A stretch of DNA of 64,000 nucleotides from Orrella sp037026685 (GTDB lineage: Bacteria; Pseudomonadota; Gammaproteobacteria; Burkholderiales; Burkholderiaceae_B): NCBI RefSeq assembly GCF_037026685.1, contig NZ_JBANET010000001.1, positions 62,001 to 126,000 on the forward strand. The letters run 5' to 3'. Below, piece by piece: positions 47,263 to 55,303 of this stretch. Below the pieces are notes generated by a model. The model saw only the letters and a list, made by a program, of their open reading frames with translations, had not been told where the DNA came from and ran no database searches. Both the position numbers and the translations under genes were made by a program. Positions within the stretch are counted from its first letter, which is position 1, and every line of letters begins with the position of its first letter.

Positions 47263-47961
47263 TTACGGAAGATCGAAGACCAGCACCTCGGCGCCCTGGC
47301 CCTGCGACAGTTCTACCGCCGCTTCGTCCGTCAGCGCAAGCGCGTCCCCGCCCGACAGGGCCTGGCCATTGACCGTGACCTGGCCGCGCGCCACGTGCAC
47401 CCAGGCGCGGCGTCCGGGCGCCAGCGCCAGCCGGGCCGATTCCTGGCCGTCGAACAAGCCCACGTAGAGCCGGGCGTCCTGGTGGATGCGCATCGAGCCG
47501 TCCTGGCCGTCGGGCGAGATCACCAGGCGCAGCCGGCCGCGCTTTTCCGCGTCGGGGTAGCGCTTTTCCTCGTACTCGGGTTCGATGCCCTGCACGTCCG
47601 GCTCGATCCAGATCTGCAGCAGGTGCGTGGCCTGGTCGGGCAAGGGGTTGAACTCCGAATGCAGCACGCCGCGCCCGGCGCTCATGCGCTGCACGTCGCC
47701 GGGCAGGATGGTCGAGCCGCTGCCCAGGCTGTCCTTGTGGGCGACCGCGCCCTCGAGCACGTAGGTGATGATCTCCATGTCGCGGTGGCCGTGCGTGCCG
47801 AAGCCGCGGCCCGCCGCGATGCGGTCGTCGTTGATCACCCGCAGCGGGCCGAAGCCCATGTGCGCCGGATCGTAGTAGCTGGCGAAGGAAAAGGTGTGAT
47901 AGGTATCGAGCCAGCCGTGATTGGCGTGGCCGCGTTCGGCGCTGCGTCGCAGAGCAATCAT
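47263..47961 (-). CDS. Pirin-like bicupin (YhaK type)
   Basis: 232-aa cupin. It starts MIALRRSAERGHANHGWLDTYHTFSF in the manner of YhaK, a redox-sensitive E. coli pirin-like protein. Metal-site residues GTHGHRDMEIITYVLEG and AGRGVLHSEFNP are intact. AGGAG lies 7 bp before the ATG, which excludes the longer upstream frame. Divergent from a LysR regulator that probably controls it. The 99-bp gap to the next pirin shows nothing distinctive. Confidence 0.9.
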   Translation of the reverse strand: MIALRRSAERGHANHGWLDTYHTFSFASYYDPAHMGFGPLRVINDDRIAAGRGFGTHGHRDMEIITYVLEGAVAHKDSLGSGSTILPGDVQRMSAGRGVLHSEFNPLPDQATHLLQIWIEPDVQGIEPEYEEKRYPDAEKRGRLRLVISPDGQDGSMRIHQDARLYVGLFDGQESARLALAPGRRAWVHVARGQVTVNGQALSGGDALALTDEAAVELSQGQGAEVLVFDLP

Positions 47962-48070
47962 GGAACACTCCTTTGAAATTTGCGAATGCCGGCAAATGCC
48001 TACGCATTCCTTCCATGCCATGCATTGTGGGGTCCGGGGGAAGGCTTGTGGCTGAGCCGCTTTGATGGAA

Positions 48071-48091
48071 TCATTCAATTTATTTGAATGA
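48071..48091. promoter_or_regulatory. Perfect inverted repeat overlapping lysR leader
   Basis: TCATTCAA, 5 bp (TTTAT), TTGAATGA: a perfect 8-bp dyad containing the T-N11-A arrangement of LysR operators. It ends one base before the CTGGAGG ribosome-binding site of the regulator at 48104 and is 110 bp upstream of the YhaK-like gene. This suits autorepression plus control of the divergent pirin genes. Confidence 0.6.
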
Positions 48092-48103
48092 CTGGAGGCC
48101 CGC

Positions 48104-49024
48104 ATGGCGCAGCCCATCACCCCGGAACTGCTGGCCATGGTCGATGCCATTGCCCGCCACGGCAGCTTTGCGCGCGCGGCACGCGAACTGGGCAAGGTGC
48201 CCTCGGCCGTGACCTATGCGATGCGCAAGCTCGAGGATGGCCTGGACGTGCTGCTGTTCGACCGCAGCGGCCATCGCGCGCAGCTGACGCCGGCCGGCCA
48301 GGTGCTGCTGCGCGACGGGCGCCATCTGCTGCAGTCGCTGGACGAACTGGCCTACCGCGTCAAGCGCGTGGCCACCGGCTGGGAGGTGGAGCTGCGCATC
48401 GCCGTCAGCGCCGTGCTGCCCTGGCAGCCGCTGTACGAGGTGATCGAGGAGTTCCGCGCGGCCGGGCCCGGCACCACGCTGCGCTTTTCCACCGAGGTGC
48501 TCAGCGGCCTGTGGGATGCCCTGGCGGCGGGCCGCGCCGACCTGGTGATCGGCGCGGACGCGGCCGGCGCGCCCGCGGGCGCCTTCCGCTCGCAGGCCAT
48601 GGGACGCACCCAGTTCGCCTTCTGCGTGGCGCCCCACCATCCCCTGGCCCGCGCGCCGCAGCCGCTGGGCGCTGCCGACATCGCGGCGCACTGCGCGGTG
48701 GTAGTGGCCGATACCTCGCGCGAGCTGCCCACGCGCACGCGCGGCCTGCTCAGGCAGCAGCCCATGATCGTGATGCCCGACATGCAGGGCAAGCTGCAGG
48801 CGCAGCTGCGCGGGCTGGGCTGCGGCTACCTGCCGCTGACGCTGGCCGCGCCCTACCTGACGCAAGGCAGCCTGGTGGCTTGCGCCACCGAAGCCGGCGT
48901 GATGCTGGACGAGAACGTGGTGTATGCCTGGCAGGCGCGCAAGCCCGGCGCGGGACTGGCCTGGTGGCTGGAGAAGCTGCGCTCGCCCAGGCTGTGCGAA
49001 AGCCTGCTTGGCCTGGGAGCCTGA
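48104..49024 (+). CDS. LysR-family regulator beside pirin genes
   Basis: 306-aa LysR protein: winged HTH 1-65 (ARHGSFARAARELGKVPSAVTYAMRKLE, split) and effector domain about 90-295. The N-terminus resembles regulators of pirin/quinone-response loci in proteobacteria. GGAGG sits 5-6 bp before the ATG and just after an inverted-repeat operator. Convergent with ntrC (4 bp between stops). Likely controls the divergent pirin pair. Confidence 0.87.
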   Translation: MAQPITPELLAMVDAIARHGSFARAARELGKVPSAVTYAMRKLEDGLDVLLFDRSGHRAQLTPAGQVLLRDGRHLLQSLDELAYRVKRVATGWEVELRIAVSAVLPWQPLYEVIEEFRAAGPGTTLRFSTEVLSGLWDALAAGRADLVIGADAAGAPAGAFRSQAMGRTQFAFCVAPHHPLARAPQPLGAADIAAHCAVVVADTSRELPTRTRGLLRQQPMIVMPDMQGKLQAQLRGLGCGYLPLTLAAPYLTQGSLVACATEAGVMLDENVVYAWQARKPGAGLAWWLEKLRSPRLCESLLGLGA

Positions 49025-49028
49025 GCGC

Positions 49029-50501
49029 CTACTCCTCTTCCATGCCCAGCTCGCGCAGCTTGCGCGTGATGGTGTTGCGGCCGATGCCCAGGCGCGTGGC
49101 CGCTTCCACGCGCCGGCCGCGGCAGGCATCGAGCGCGGTCTGCAGCAGGATGCGCTCGAACTGGCGCGTCAGGGTGGCCATGACGGCCGGTTCGCCGCGC
49201 GCCAGGCGCGCCTGGGCATCGCGCAGCAGCGCCTCGCTCCAGTCGGCCGGGGCGCTGGCCGGGGCCGCGCCGGCCCCGCCCTGCCCGCTTTCGCCGGCGG
49301 CGGGGCTGGCGGCCTGCGCGGCCAGGGCCGGGTCGTCCAGCGCGCGGATCTCGGGCGGCAGGTCGCTGCGGTCGATGGTCTGGCCCGGCGCCATCACGGT
49401 CAGCCAGTGGCAGAAGTTCTCCAGCTGGCGCACGTTGCCCGGGAAATCGAAGCGCACGAAGGTGGAAAGCGCCTCGGGCGTGAGACGCTTGGCCGGCACG
49501 CCCAGCGCGCGCGCGCTGGCGGCCAGGAAATGATTGGCCAGTGCCGGGATGTCCTCGCGCCGTTCGCGCAGCGGCGGCAGGCGCAGGCGGATCACGTTCA
49601 GGCGATGGAACAGGTCTTCGCGAAACAGCCCTTGCTGCACGCGCTGCTCCAGCGGCTGGTGGGTGGCGGCCACGATGCGCACGTCCACGCGCACGGGCTG
49701 GGCGCCGCCCACGCGGTAGAAGCTGCCCTCGGCCAGCACGCGCAGCAGGCGGGTCTGCAGCTCCAGCGGCATGTCGCCGATCTCGTCCAGGAACAGCGTG
49801 CCGCCATGCGCCTCCTCGAAGCGCCCGCGCCGCAGGTTGCTGGCGCCGGTGAAGGCGCCGCGTTCATGGCCGAACAACTCGGCTTCCAGCAGGTCGCGCG
49901 GGATGGCGGCGGCGTTGAGCGCCACGAAAGGACCGTTGGCCCGCGCGCCGTGCCCGTGCAGGGCCCGCGCCACCAGCTCCTTGCCGGTGCCCGACTCGCC
50001 CGTGATCAGCACCGTGACCTTGGACTGGGCCAGCCGGCCGATGGCGCGGAACACTTCCTGCATGGAGGTGGACGCCGACTGGGTCATCATCCACCGCTCG
50101 GCGGCCGGCACGGGCTCGGCCGCCGGGGGCTCGGGCGGCTCGGTGTCCCTGGCCGCGCGCTGGATCAGCGCCACCGCCTCGTTGATGTCGAAAGGCTTGG
50201 CCAGGTAGTCGAAGGCGCCGCCCTGGAAGGCCGATACGGTGCTGTCCAGATCGGCGAACGCGGTCATGACGATCACCGGCAGGTGCGGGTGGCGCTCCTT
50301 GATCTGGCGCAGCAGCTCCAGGCCGTTGCCGCCTGGCATGCGGATGTCCGATACCAGCGCGGCCGGCGTATCGCTTTGCAGCGCCTGCAGGACCTCGGGG
50401 GCCTGCGAAAAGGTGCGCGTGGCGATGCCGGCGCGGGCCAGGGCTTTTTCCAGCACCCAGCGTATGGCTTGATCGTCGTCTACTATCCATACGGGTTTCA
50501 T
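49029..50501 (-). CDS. ntrC: Nitrogen response regulator NtrC
   Basis: 490-aa sigma-54 activator. Receiver 1-120 has acidic pair DDD near residue 8 and phospho-acceptor Asp52 in LVSDIRMPGG. The AAA+ domain (about 145-385) has Walker A GESGTGKE, the sigma-54 contact loop GAFTGA in ERGAFTGASNL and Walker B GGTLFLDEIGD. A C-terminal Fis-type HTH (LGIGRNTITRKLREL) follows. Its ATG overlaps the ntrB stop (ATGA). Activates glnA and other nitrogen-scavenging genes under nitrogen limitation. Confidence 0.95.
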   Translation of the reverse strand: MKPVWIVDDDQAIRWVLEKALARAGIATRTFSQAPEVLQALQSDTPAALVSDIRMPGGNGLELLRQIKERHPHLPVIVMTAFADLDSTVSAFQGGAFDYLAKPFDINEAVALIQRAARDTEPPEPPAAEPVPAAERWMMTQSASTSMQEVFRAIGRLAQSKVTVLITGESGTGKELVARALHGHGARANGPFVALNAAAIPRDLLEAELFGHERGAFTGASNLRRGRFEEAHGGTLFLDEIGDMPLELQTRLLRVLAEGSFYRVGGAQPVRVDVRIVAATHQPLEQRVQQGLFREDLFHRLNVIRLRLPPLRERREDIPALANHFLAASARALGVPAKRLTPEALSTFVRFDFPGNVRQLENFCHWLTVMAPGQTIDRSDLPPEIRALDDPALAAQAASPAAGESGQGGAGAAPASAPADWSEALLRDAQARLARGEPAVMATLTRQFERILLQTALDACRGRRVEAATRLGIGRNTITRKLRELGMEEE

Positions 50502-51550
50502 GCGGGCTCCATGGGCAATACCAGGCGAAACTCGGTGTGCCCGGGACGGGATTCGAATTCGATGATGCCCCCGTGCTGCTGCACGAAGTCCTGCGCCAGG
50601 CTCAGGCCCAGGCCGGTGCCATCGGCGCGGCCCGTCACCAGCGGATGGAAGATGCGCTCGCGCAGCGCCTCGGGGATGCCCGGGCCGTTGTCGATGACCG
50701 ACACGACCAGGGCCAGGCGATGCTGCCGGTGCGCCAGCATGACCTGGCGCGCGACCCGGGTGCGCAGCGTGATCTGCGCGTTCTCGGTCAGCCGGGGCTG
50801 GGTCAGGGCCTGGGCGGCGTTGCGCATCACGTTCAGCAGCGACTGGATCAGGCGCTCGGCGTCGGCCTGCAGGTCCGGCACCGAGGCGTCGTAGTCGCGC
50901 AGCAGGGTCACGTCGGTGCGGAACTCGCCGCGCACCAGCGCGCAGACGCGCTCGCAGATCTCGTGGATGTTGACCGAGCGCGTGTTCAGCGGCGCGCGCT
51001 GCGGCGTGGCCAGCCGGTCGACCAGCGCCTGCAGGCGGTCGGCCTCGGAAATGATGACCTGCGTGTATTCGGTCAGCGCGGCGTCGGGCAGCTCGGCCTC
51101 GAGCAATTGCGCCGCGCCGCGCAGCCCGCCCAGCGGATTCTTTACCTCGTGCGCCAGGTTGCGCAGCAGCTCGCGCTGGGTCTGGATCTCGTCCACCAGC
51201 CGGTGGTTGCGGTCGGCCAGCACGCGGTGCTCGATCTCGCGCGCCTCGATCAGGACAGGCCAGGGCTGTTCGGACAGGGCCACCACGGTGACCGTCACCT
51301 GCATGGGCTCGCTGCCGCGCCGCACCGACGCGGCCTGGCGAAGGTCGGCGAAATCGCGCGCCAGCGCCTGGCCGATGGCGTGTCCGATATCGTCGGATTC
51401 GTCGAACAGCGTGGCGGCGGCACGGCCGGCCAGCTGCTTGCGCGAGCGTCCGAACAGGTCTTCTGCCGCAGCGTTCGCATATTCGACCCTGCCCTCCCTG
51501 CTCAGGAGCAGGATGGCGGTAGCCAGGAGGTCAAAGGCGTCGACGTTCAT
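50498..51550 (-). CDS. ntrB: Nitrogen sensor histidine kinase NtrB
   Basis: 350-aa cytosolic kinase/phosphatase for NtrC, regulated by PII. N-terminal PAS domain about 5-110, phospho-His motif LAHEVKNPLGGLRG about 135, N-box NVMRNAAQAL and G-boxes DNGPGIPE and GTGLGLSLAQDFV. Start at the ATG giving MNVDAFDLLAT, which begins the PAS domain; the frame is open 72 bp further. Downstream of glnA across a strong hairpin. Forms glnA-ntrB-ntrC. Confidence 0.94.
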   Translation of the reverse strand: MNVDAFDLLATAILLLSREGRVEYANAAAEDLFGRSRKQLAGRAAATLFDESDDIGHAIGQALARDFADLRQAASVRRGSEPMQVTVTVVALSEQPWPVLIEAREIEHRVLADRNHRLVDEIQTQRELLRNLAHEVKNPLGGLRGAAQLLEAELPDAALTEYTQVIISEADRLQALVDRLATPQRAPLNTRSVNIHEICERVCALVRGEFRTDVTLLRDYDASVPDLQADAERLIQSLLNVMRNAAQALTQPRLTENAQITLRTRVARQVMLAHRQHRLALVVSVIDNGPGIPEALRERIFHPLVTGRADGTGLGLSLAQDFVQQHGGIIEFESRPGHTEFRLVLPMEPA

Positions 51551-51610
51551 CTTCACGCTGCGTAGGGACGAACGGCAATGCCGTCCATCCGGGATGGGCG
51601 CGGCGCTACG

Positions 51611-51635
51611 GCGCCCCCCCAAAGCGGGGGGGCGC
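51611..51635 (-). terminator. Strong hairpin between glnA and ntrB
   Basis: Perfect 10-bp stem GCGCCCCCCC / GGGGGGGCGC with loop AAAGC in the 163-bp glnA-ntrB gap. Probably a partial terminator that keeps ntrBC low while glnA is abundant, the arrangement seen in enteric glnALG. The rest of the gap is GC-rich without a gene. Confidence 0.65.
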
Positions 51636-51713
51636 CCTGCCTGGACAGGCGCCGCGCGTGCCCTTGCGGGCAGACCGGCCCGCCGCCCGTCGCCGGGCGG
51701 CGCGGCCGCCGGA

Positions 51714-53126
51714 TTACAGGCTGTAGTACAGGTCGAACTCGACCGGATGGGTCGTCATGCGCAGGCGGGTGACTTCCTGCATCTTCAGGTCGATGTAGGC
51801 ATCGATCATGCTGTTGCTGAACACGCCGCCGCGGGTCAGGAACTCGCGGTCGTTGTCCAGCGCCTCGAGCGCCTGCTCAAGCGAAGCGCAGACGGTCGGG
51901 ATCTTCGCGTCTTCTTCGGGCGGCAGGTCGTACAGGTTCTTGTCGGCGGGGTCGCCCGGGTGGATCTTGTTCTGCACGCCGTCCAGGCCCGCCATCATCA
52001 GGGCCGAGAAGGCCAGGTAGGGGTTGGCCAGGGGATCGGGGAAGCGGGTCTCGATACGGCGGGCCTTGGGATTGCCCACGTAGGGAATGCGGATCGAGGC
52101 CGAACGGTTGCGGGCCGAGTAGGCCAGCTTGACCGGCGCTTCGAAGTGCGGAACCAGCCGCTTGTACGAGTTGGTGCCGGGGTTGGTGATGGCGTTGAGC
52201 GCGCGGGCGTGCTTGATGATGCCGCCGATGTAGTGCAAGGCGAACTCGGACAGGCCGGCATAGCCATTGCCTGCGAACAGGTTCTGGCCGTCCTTCCAGA
52301 TCGACTGGTGCACGTGCATGCCCGAGCCGTTGTCGCCGACGACGGGCTTGGGCATGAAGGTCGCGGTCTTGCCATAGGCGTGGGCGACGTTGTGCACGAC
52401 GTACTTCAGGACCTGGTTCCAGTCGGCGCGCTGCACCAGCGTGGAGAACTTGGTGCCGATCTCCAGCTGGCCGGGAGCGGCCACTTCATGGTGGTGCACT
52501 TCGACCGGCACGCCCAGCTGCTCGAGCAGCAGGCACATTTCCGAGCGCATGTCCTGGAAGGAATCGACCGGGGGCACGGGGAAGTAGCCGCCCTTGGTGC
52601 GGGGACGATGGCCCAGGTTGCCGCCCTCGTATTCCATGCCGCGCGACCAGGGGCCTTCCTCGGACTTGATCTTGACGAAGCAGCCCGAGGCGTCGTCGTT
52701 CCAGGTCACGCCGTCGAAGACGAAGAATTCGGGTTCGGGGCCGAAGTAGGCGGTATCGCCCAGGCCGCTGGACTTCAGGTAGGCTTCGGCGCGGTTGGCC
52801 AGCGAACGCGGGTCGCGGTCGTAGCCTTTCATGTCCGAGGGTTCGACCACGTCGCAGGTCAGGATCAGCGTGGTTTCCTCGCGGAAGGGATCCAGGCGGG
52901 CGGTGGCGGAATCGGGCACCAGCAACATGTCGGAAGCCTCGATGCCCTTCCAGCCGGCGATCGACGAGCCGTCGAAGGCATGGCCTGCCTCGAGCTTGTC
53001 CTCGTCCACCGTGTGGGCCGGCACGGAAACGTGCTGCTCTTTGCCCAGGGTATCGGTAAAGCGGAAGTCAACGAACTTGACTTCGTGCTCTGCAATCTGC
53101 TTCAGAACGTCTTGTGGCGTGGCCAT
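51714..53126 (-). CDS. glnA: Glutamine synthetase type I
   Basis: 470-aa dodecameric enzyme making glutamine from glutamate, ammonia and ATP. Seen: FDGSSIAGWKGIEASDM, FGPEPEFFVFD, metal/ATP motif PKPVVGDNGSGMHVHQS and NPGTNSYKRLVP. The adenylylation tyrosine is in NLYDLPPEE (Tyr399), so it is the GlnE-regulated beta subtype. TGGAGA lies before the ATG. Transcribed from a sigma-54 promoter with two NtrC boxes. Confidence 0.97.
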   Translation of the reverse strand: MATPQDVLKQIAEHEVKFVDFRFTDTLGKEQHVSVPAHTVDEDKLEAGHAFDGSSIAGWKGIEASDMLLVPDSATARLDPFREETTLILTCDVVEPSDMKGYDRDPRSLANRAEAYLKSSGLGDTAYFGPEPEFFVFDGVTWNDDASGCFVKIKSEEGPWSRGMEYEGGNLGHRPRTKGGYFPVPPVDSFQDMRSEMCLLLEQLGVPVEVHHHEVAAPGQLEIGTKFSTLVQRADWNQVLKYVVHNVAHAYGKTATFMPKPVVGDNGSGMHVHQSIWKDGQNLFAGNGYAGLSEFALHYIGGIIKHARALNAITNPGTNSYKRLVPHFEAPVKLAYSARNRSASIRIPYVGNPKARRIETRFPDPLANPYLAFSALMMAGLDGVQNKIHPGDPADKNLYDLPPEEDAKIPTVCASLEQALEALDNDREFLTRGGVFSNSMIDAYIDLKMQEVTRLRMTTHPVEFDLYYSL

Positions 53127-53183
53127 GTCATCTCCAGGGTAGCAATAAAGATCGAGGGCTTTGCTCGACCGGCATCCCTATCT

Positions 53184-53199
53184 AGCAAGTGGCGTGCCA
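53184..53199 (-). promoter_or_regulatory. Sigma-54 promoter of glnA
   Basis: On the minus strand the sequence is TGGCACG-CCAC-TTGCT, an exact match to the RpoN consensus TGGCACR-N4-TTGCW with correct GG-GC spacing. The predicted start of transcription is near 53173, giving a leader of about 47 nt before the glnA ATG. Confidence 0.88.
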
Positions 53200-53238
53200 G
53201 GACGGTGCGCGGGCGGGACGCCCCTGAAATTGGCGGAA

Positions 53239-53255
53239 AGCACCATGTTAGTGCA
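53239..53255 (-). promoter_or_regulatory. NtrC box 1 of glnA
   Basis: AGCAC-CATGTTA-GTGCA fits the NtrC dyad TGCAC-N7-GTGCA. Its centre is about 73 bp upstream of the predicted transcription start. Confidence 0.75.
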
Positions 53256-53271
53256 ATATGGCGTGCATGAA

Positions 53272-53288
53272 CGCACAATATTGGTGCG
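53272..53288 (-). promoter_or_regulatory. NtrC box 2 of glnA
   Basis: CGCAC-AATATTG-GTGCG, extended by one more pair on each side (ACGCAC/GTGCGT), fits the NtrC dyad. It is centred 33 bp (about three turns) beyond box 1, so two dimers can bind on the same face as at enteric glnA. Confidence 0.78.
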
Positions 53289-53305
53289 TTCGTCCTGCGG
53301 CGCGC

Positions 53306-54526
53306 CTAGAGAAACATCTCCTGGAGGTCGTTCAGGAAGCGCCATCCCAGTGGCGTGGCCTGCAGCCGCGTGGGATCGGCGCTGAGCAGGCCGCGTGCAT
53401 GGGCAGCCTCCAATTGGTGCAGAATGCCGGCCAGCGGCAAGCCGGTCCGCTCGGTATAGGTGCTTGCCGATACGCCTTGTTTCAAACGCAGGGCGTTGAG
53501 CATGAATTCGAAAGGCAGCGATTCGGGCGGCACCGGCTCGTCCTGCGCCAGGTGCGAGCCGTCGTAGGCCGCCGCCGCGGCCATCCAGCGTTGCGGATTG
53601 CGCAGCCGCGACTGGCGCACGATGCGGTCATGGAAAGACAGCTTGCCGTGCGCGCCCGGCCCGATGCCCAGGTAGTCGCCGAACTCCCAATAGTTGACGT
53701 TGTGCCGGCAGCGCGCGCCGGGCCGCGCATAGGCCGAAACCTCGTAGCGCTGCAGGCCGGCCTGGGCCGCGGCCGCTTCCAGCGCGTCCTGCATGGCCGC
53801 GGCCTCGTCCTCGTCGGGCACGGCCGGCGGATACTTCGCAAAAACCGTGTTCGGTTCTAGCGTCAGGTGATAGAGCGACAAATGCTCGGTGCCGAAGGCC
53901 AGCGCCTGCCGCAGGTCCGCCAGGCTGTCCTGCAGGGTCTGGCCGGGCAGCGCGAACATCAGGTCCAGGTTCACACGGGGCACGGCCTGCTGGGCCATCT
54001 CGATGGCGCGGCGCGCCTGCGCGGCATCATGGATGCGGCCCAGCGCCTGCAGGCGGGCATCGTCAAAGCTCTGGATGCCCAGCGAAAGACGGTTCACGCC
54101 GCTGGCGGCATAGTCGCGAAAGCGCCCTGCCTCGGCGGTGCCGGGATTGGCTTCCAGGGTGATCTCGGCGTCCGGCACCAGGTTCAGGCATGCGCGCAGC
54201 ATGGCCAGCAGCTCGTCCAGCCCCGCGGCCGAGAGCAGGCTGGGCGTGCCCCCGCCCAGAAACACGGTGTGCACCTGCCTGCCCCAGATGCCGGGCAGCG
54301 CCTGCTCCAGATCGGCCCGCAGCGCATCCAGGTACTGGCGCTCGGGAATACCGCCTTCCCAGGCATGCGAATTGAAGTCGCAATACGGGCACTTGCGCAC
54401 GCACCAGGGCACGTGGACGTAGACCGACAGCGGCGGCAGGCTGCTCAGCCGCGTGCCGCCCGCGCCCGAGGCGCTGCCCCCGGGCCGGCCGGCGCCCTCG
54501 GGCACGATGGGAATGGTTACCGCCAT
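53306..54526 (-). CDS. hemW: Radical-SAM haem chaperone HemW-like
   Basis: 406-aa radical-SAM protein. The cluster motif CVRKCPYCDF (Cys42, Cys46, Cys49) has the CxxxCxxCxF form that marks HemW, a haem-binding chaperone, rather than the CxC form of coproporphyrinogen oxidase HemN. Other blocks: FLGGGTPSLLSA, EITLEANPG, GVNRLSLGIQSFDD, NLDLMFALPGQTL and the C-terminal HemN_C-like domain (about 300-400). The first 30 residues are an unusual Gly/Pro-rich lead; a later start is possible. It lies upstream of glnA on the same strand with the glnA promoter between them. Confidence 0.9.
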   Translation of the reverse strand: MAVTIPIVPEGAGRPGGSASGAGGTRLSSLPPLSVYVHVPWCVRKCPYCDFNSHAWEGGIPERQYLDALRADLEQALPGIWGRQVHTVFLGGGTPSLLSAAGLDELLAMLRACLNLVPDAEITLEANPGTAEAGRFRDYAASGVNRLSLGIQSFDDARLQALGRIHDAAQARRAIEMAQQAVPRVNLDLMFALPGQTLQDSLADLRQALAFGTEHLSLYHLTLEPNTVFAKYPPAVPDEDEAAAMQDALEAAAAQAGLQRYEVSAYARPGARCRHNVNYWEFGDYLGIGPGAHGKLSFHDRIVRQSRLRNPQRWMAAAAAYDGSHLAQDEPVPPESLPFEFMLNALRLKQGVSASTYTERTGLPLAGILHQLEAAHARGLLSADPTRLQATPLGWRFLNDLQEMFL

Positions 54527-54574
54527 ATCGGCTATCCAGGCTATCCAGGCGAAGTCAACGCGGCCGCCACCCTG

Positions 54575-55198
54575 CTAGGGCTGCGCGTGCAGGCTGGCCA
54601 CCAGCGCGCGCAGGGCAATGGCCCGGTGGCTGCAGCGGTTCTTTTCGGCCGGGTCCAGCTCGGCGACGGTCTTGCCGTGGCTGGGCAGGTAGAAGCACGG
54701 GTCGTAGCCGAAACCCTGCCCGCCGCGCGGCGCTGGCGCGATTTCTCCATGCCACTGTCCCTGGGCGATCAGCGGCAGCGGATCGTCGTGCGCGCGCACC
54801 AGCACGAGCACGGCCACATAGCTGGCGCGGCGGTCGGCCTGGCCTTGCAGCGCCTGCAGCAGCAGGCGGTTGTTGGCCTCGTCGCCCTGCCCCGCGCCGG
54901 CGTCCTGCGCATAACGGGCCGAACGCACGCCCGGCGCGTTGCCCAGCGCGGCCACGCACAGGCCCGAGTCATCCGCGATGGCCGGCAGGCCGGTCGCGCG
55001 GCTGGCATGGCGCGCCTTGGCCAGGGCGTTCTCGACGAAGGTCGGGTGCGGCTCCTCGGCCTCGGACACGCCCAGCTCGCCCTGGGGCAGCAATTGCACG
55101 CCCAGCGGCGCGAAGAGGCTGGAGAATTCGCGCAGCTTGCCGGCGTTGTTGGAAGCCAGCACGATGCGCGGGGGCAAGGCATTTGCGTTCGGGTTCAT
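54575..55198 (-). CDS. rdgB: dITP/XTP pyrophosphatase RdgB
   Basis: 207-aa Ham1-family house-cleaning enzyme hydrolysing inosine and xanthosine triphosphates. Signature IVLASNNAGKLREF at the N-terminus, ADDSGLCVAALGNAPGV, GFGYDPCFYLP and KNRCSHRAIALRAL are all present. 48 bp upstream of hemW in the same direction; rdgB-hemW linkage is common in beta-proteobacteria. Divergent from the EAL-GGDEF gene. Confidence 0.94.
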   Translation of the reverse strand: MNPNANALPPRIVLASNNAGKLREFSSLFAPLGVQLLPQGELGVSEAEEPHPTFVENALAKARHASRATGLPAIADDSGLCVAALGNAPGVRSARYAQDAGAGQGDEANNRLLLQALQGQADRRASYVAVLVLVRAHDDPLPLIAQGQWHGEIAPAPRGGQGFGYDPCFYLPSHGKTVAELDPAEKNRCSHRAIALRALVASLHAQP

Positions 55199-55303
55199 CG
55201 GGCCATTGTATAAGGCCGGCGGCCTCGTTCTTTTGCCCAGCTGTCATTTCGCTGACGACACCCTTGTGCTGGTCATGGCCCTGCAAAGTTGATGTAACGT
55301 TGC

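Noticed and set aside
53306..54526. Annotation as coproporphyrinogen oxidase HemN
   Set aside because: The cluster motif ends CxxCxF, as in HemW, and lacks the extra cysteine of HemN.
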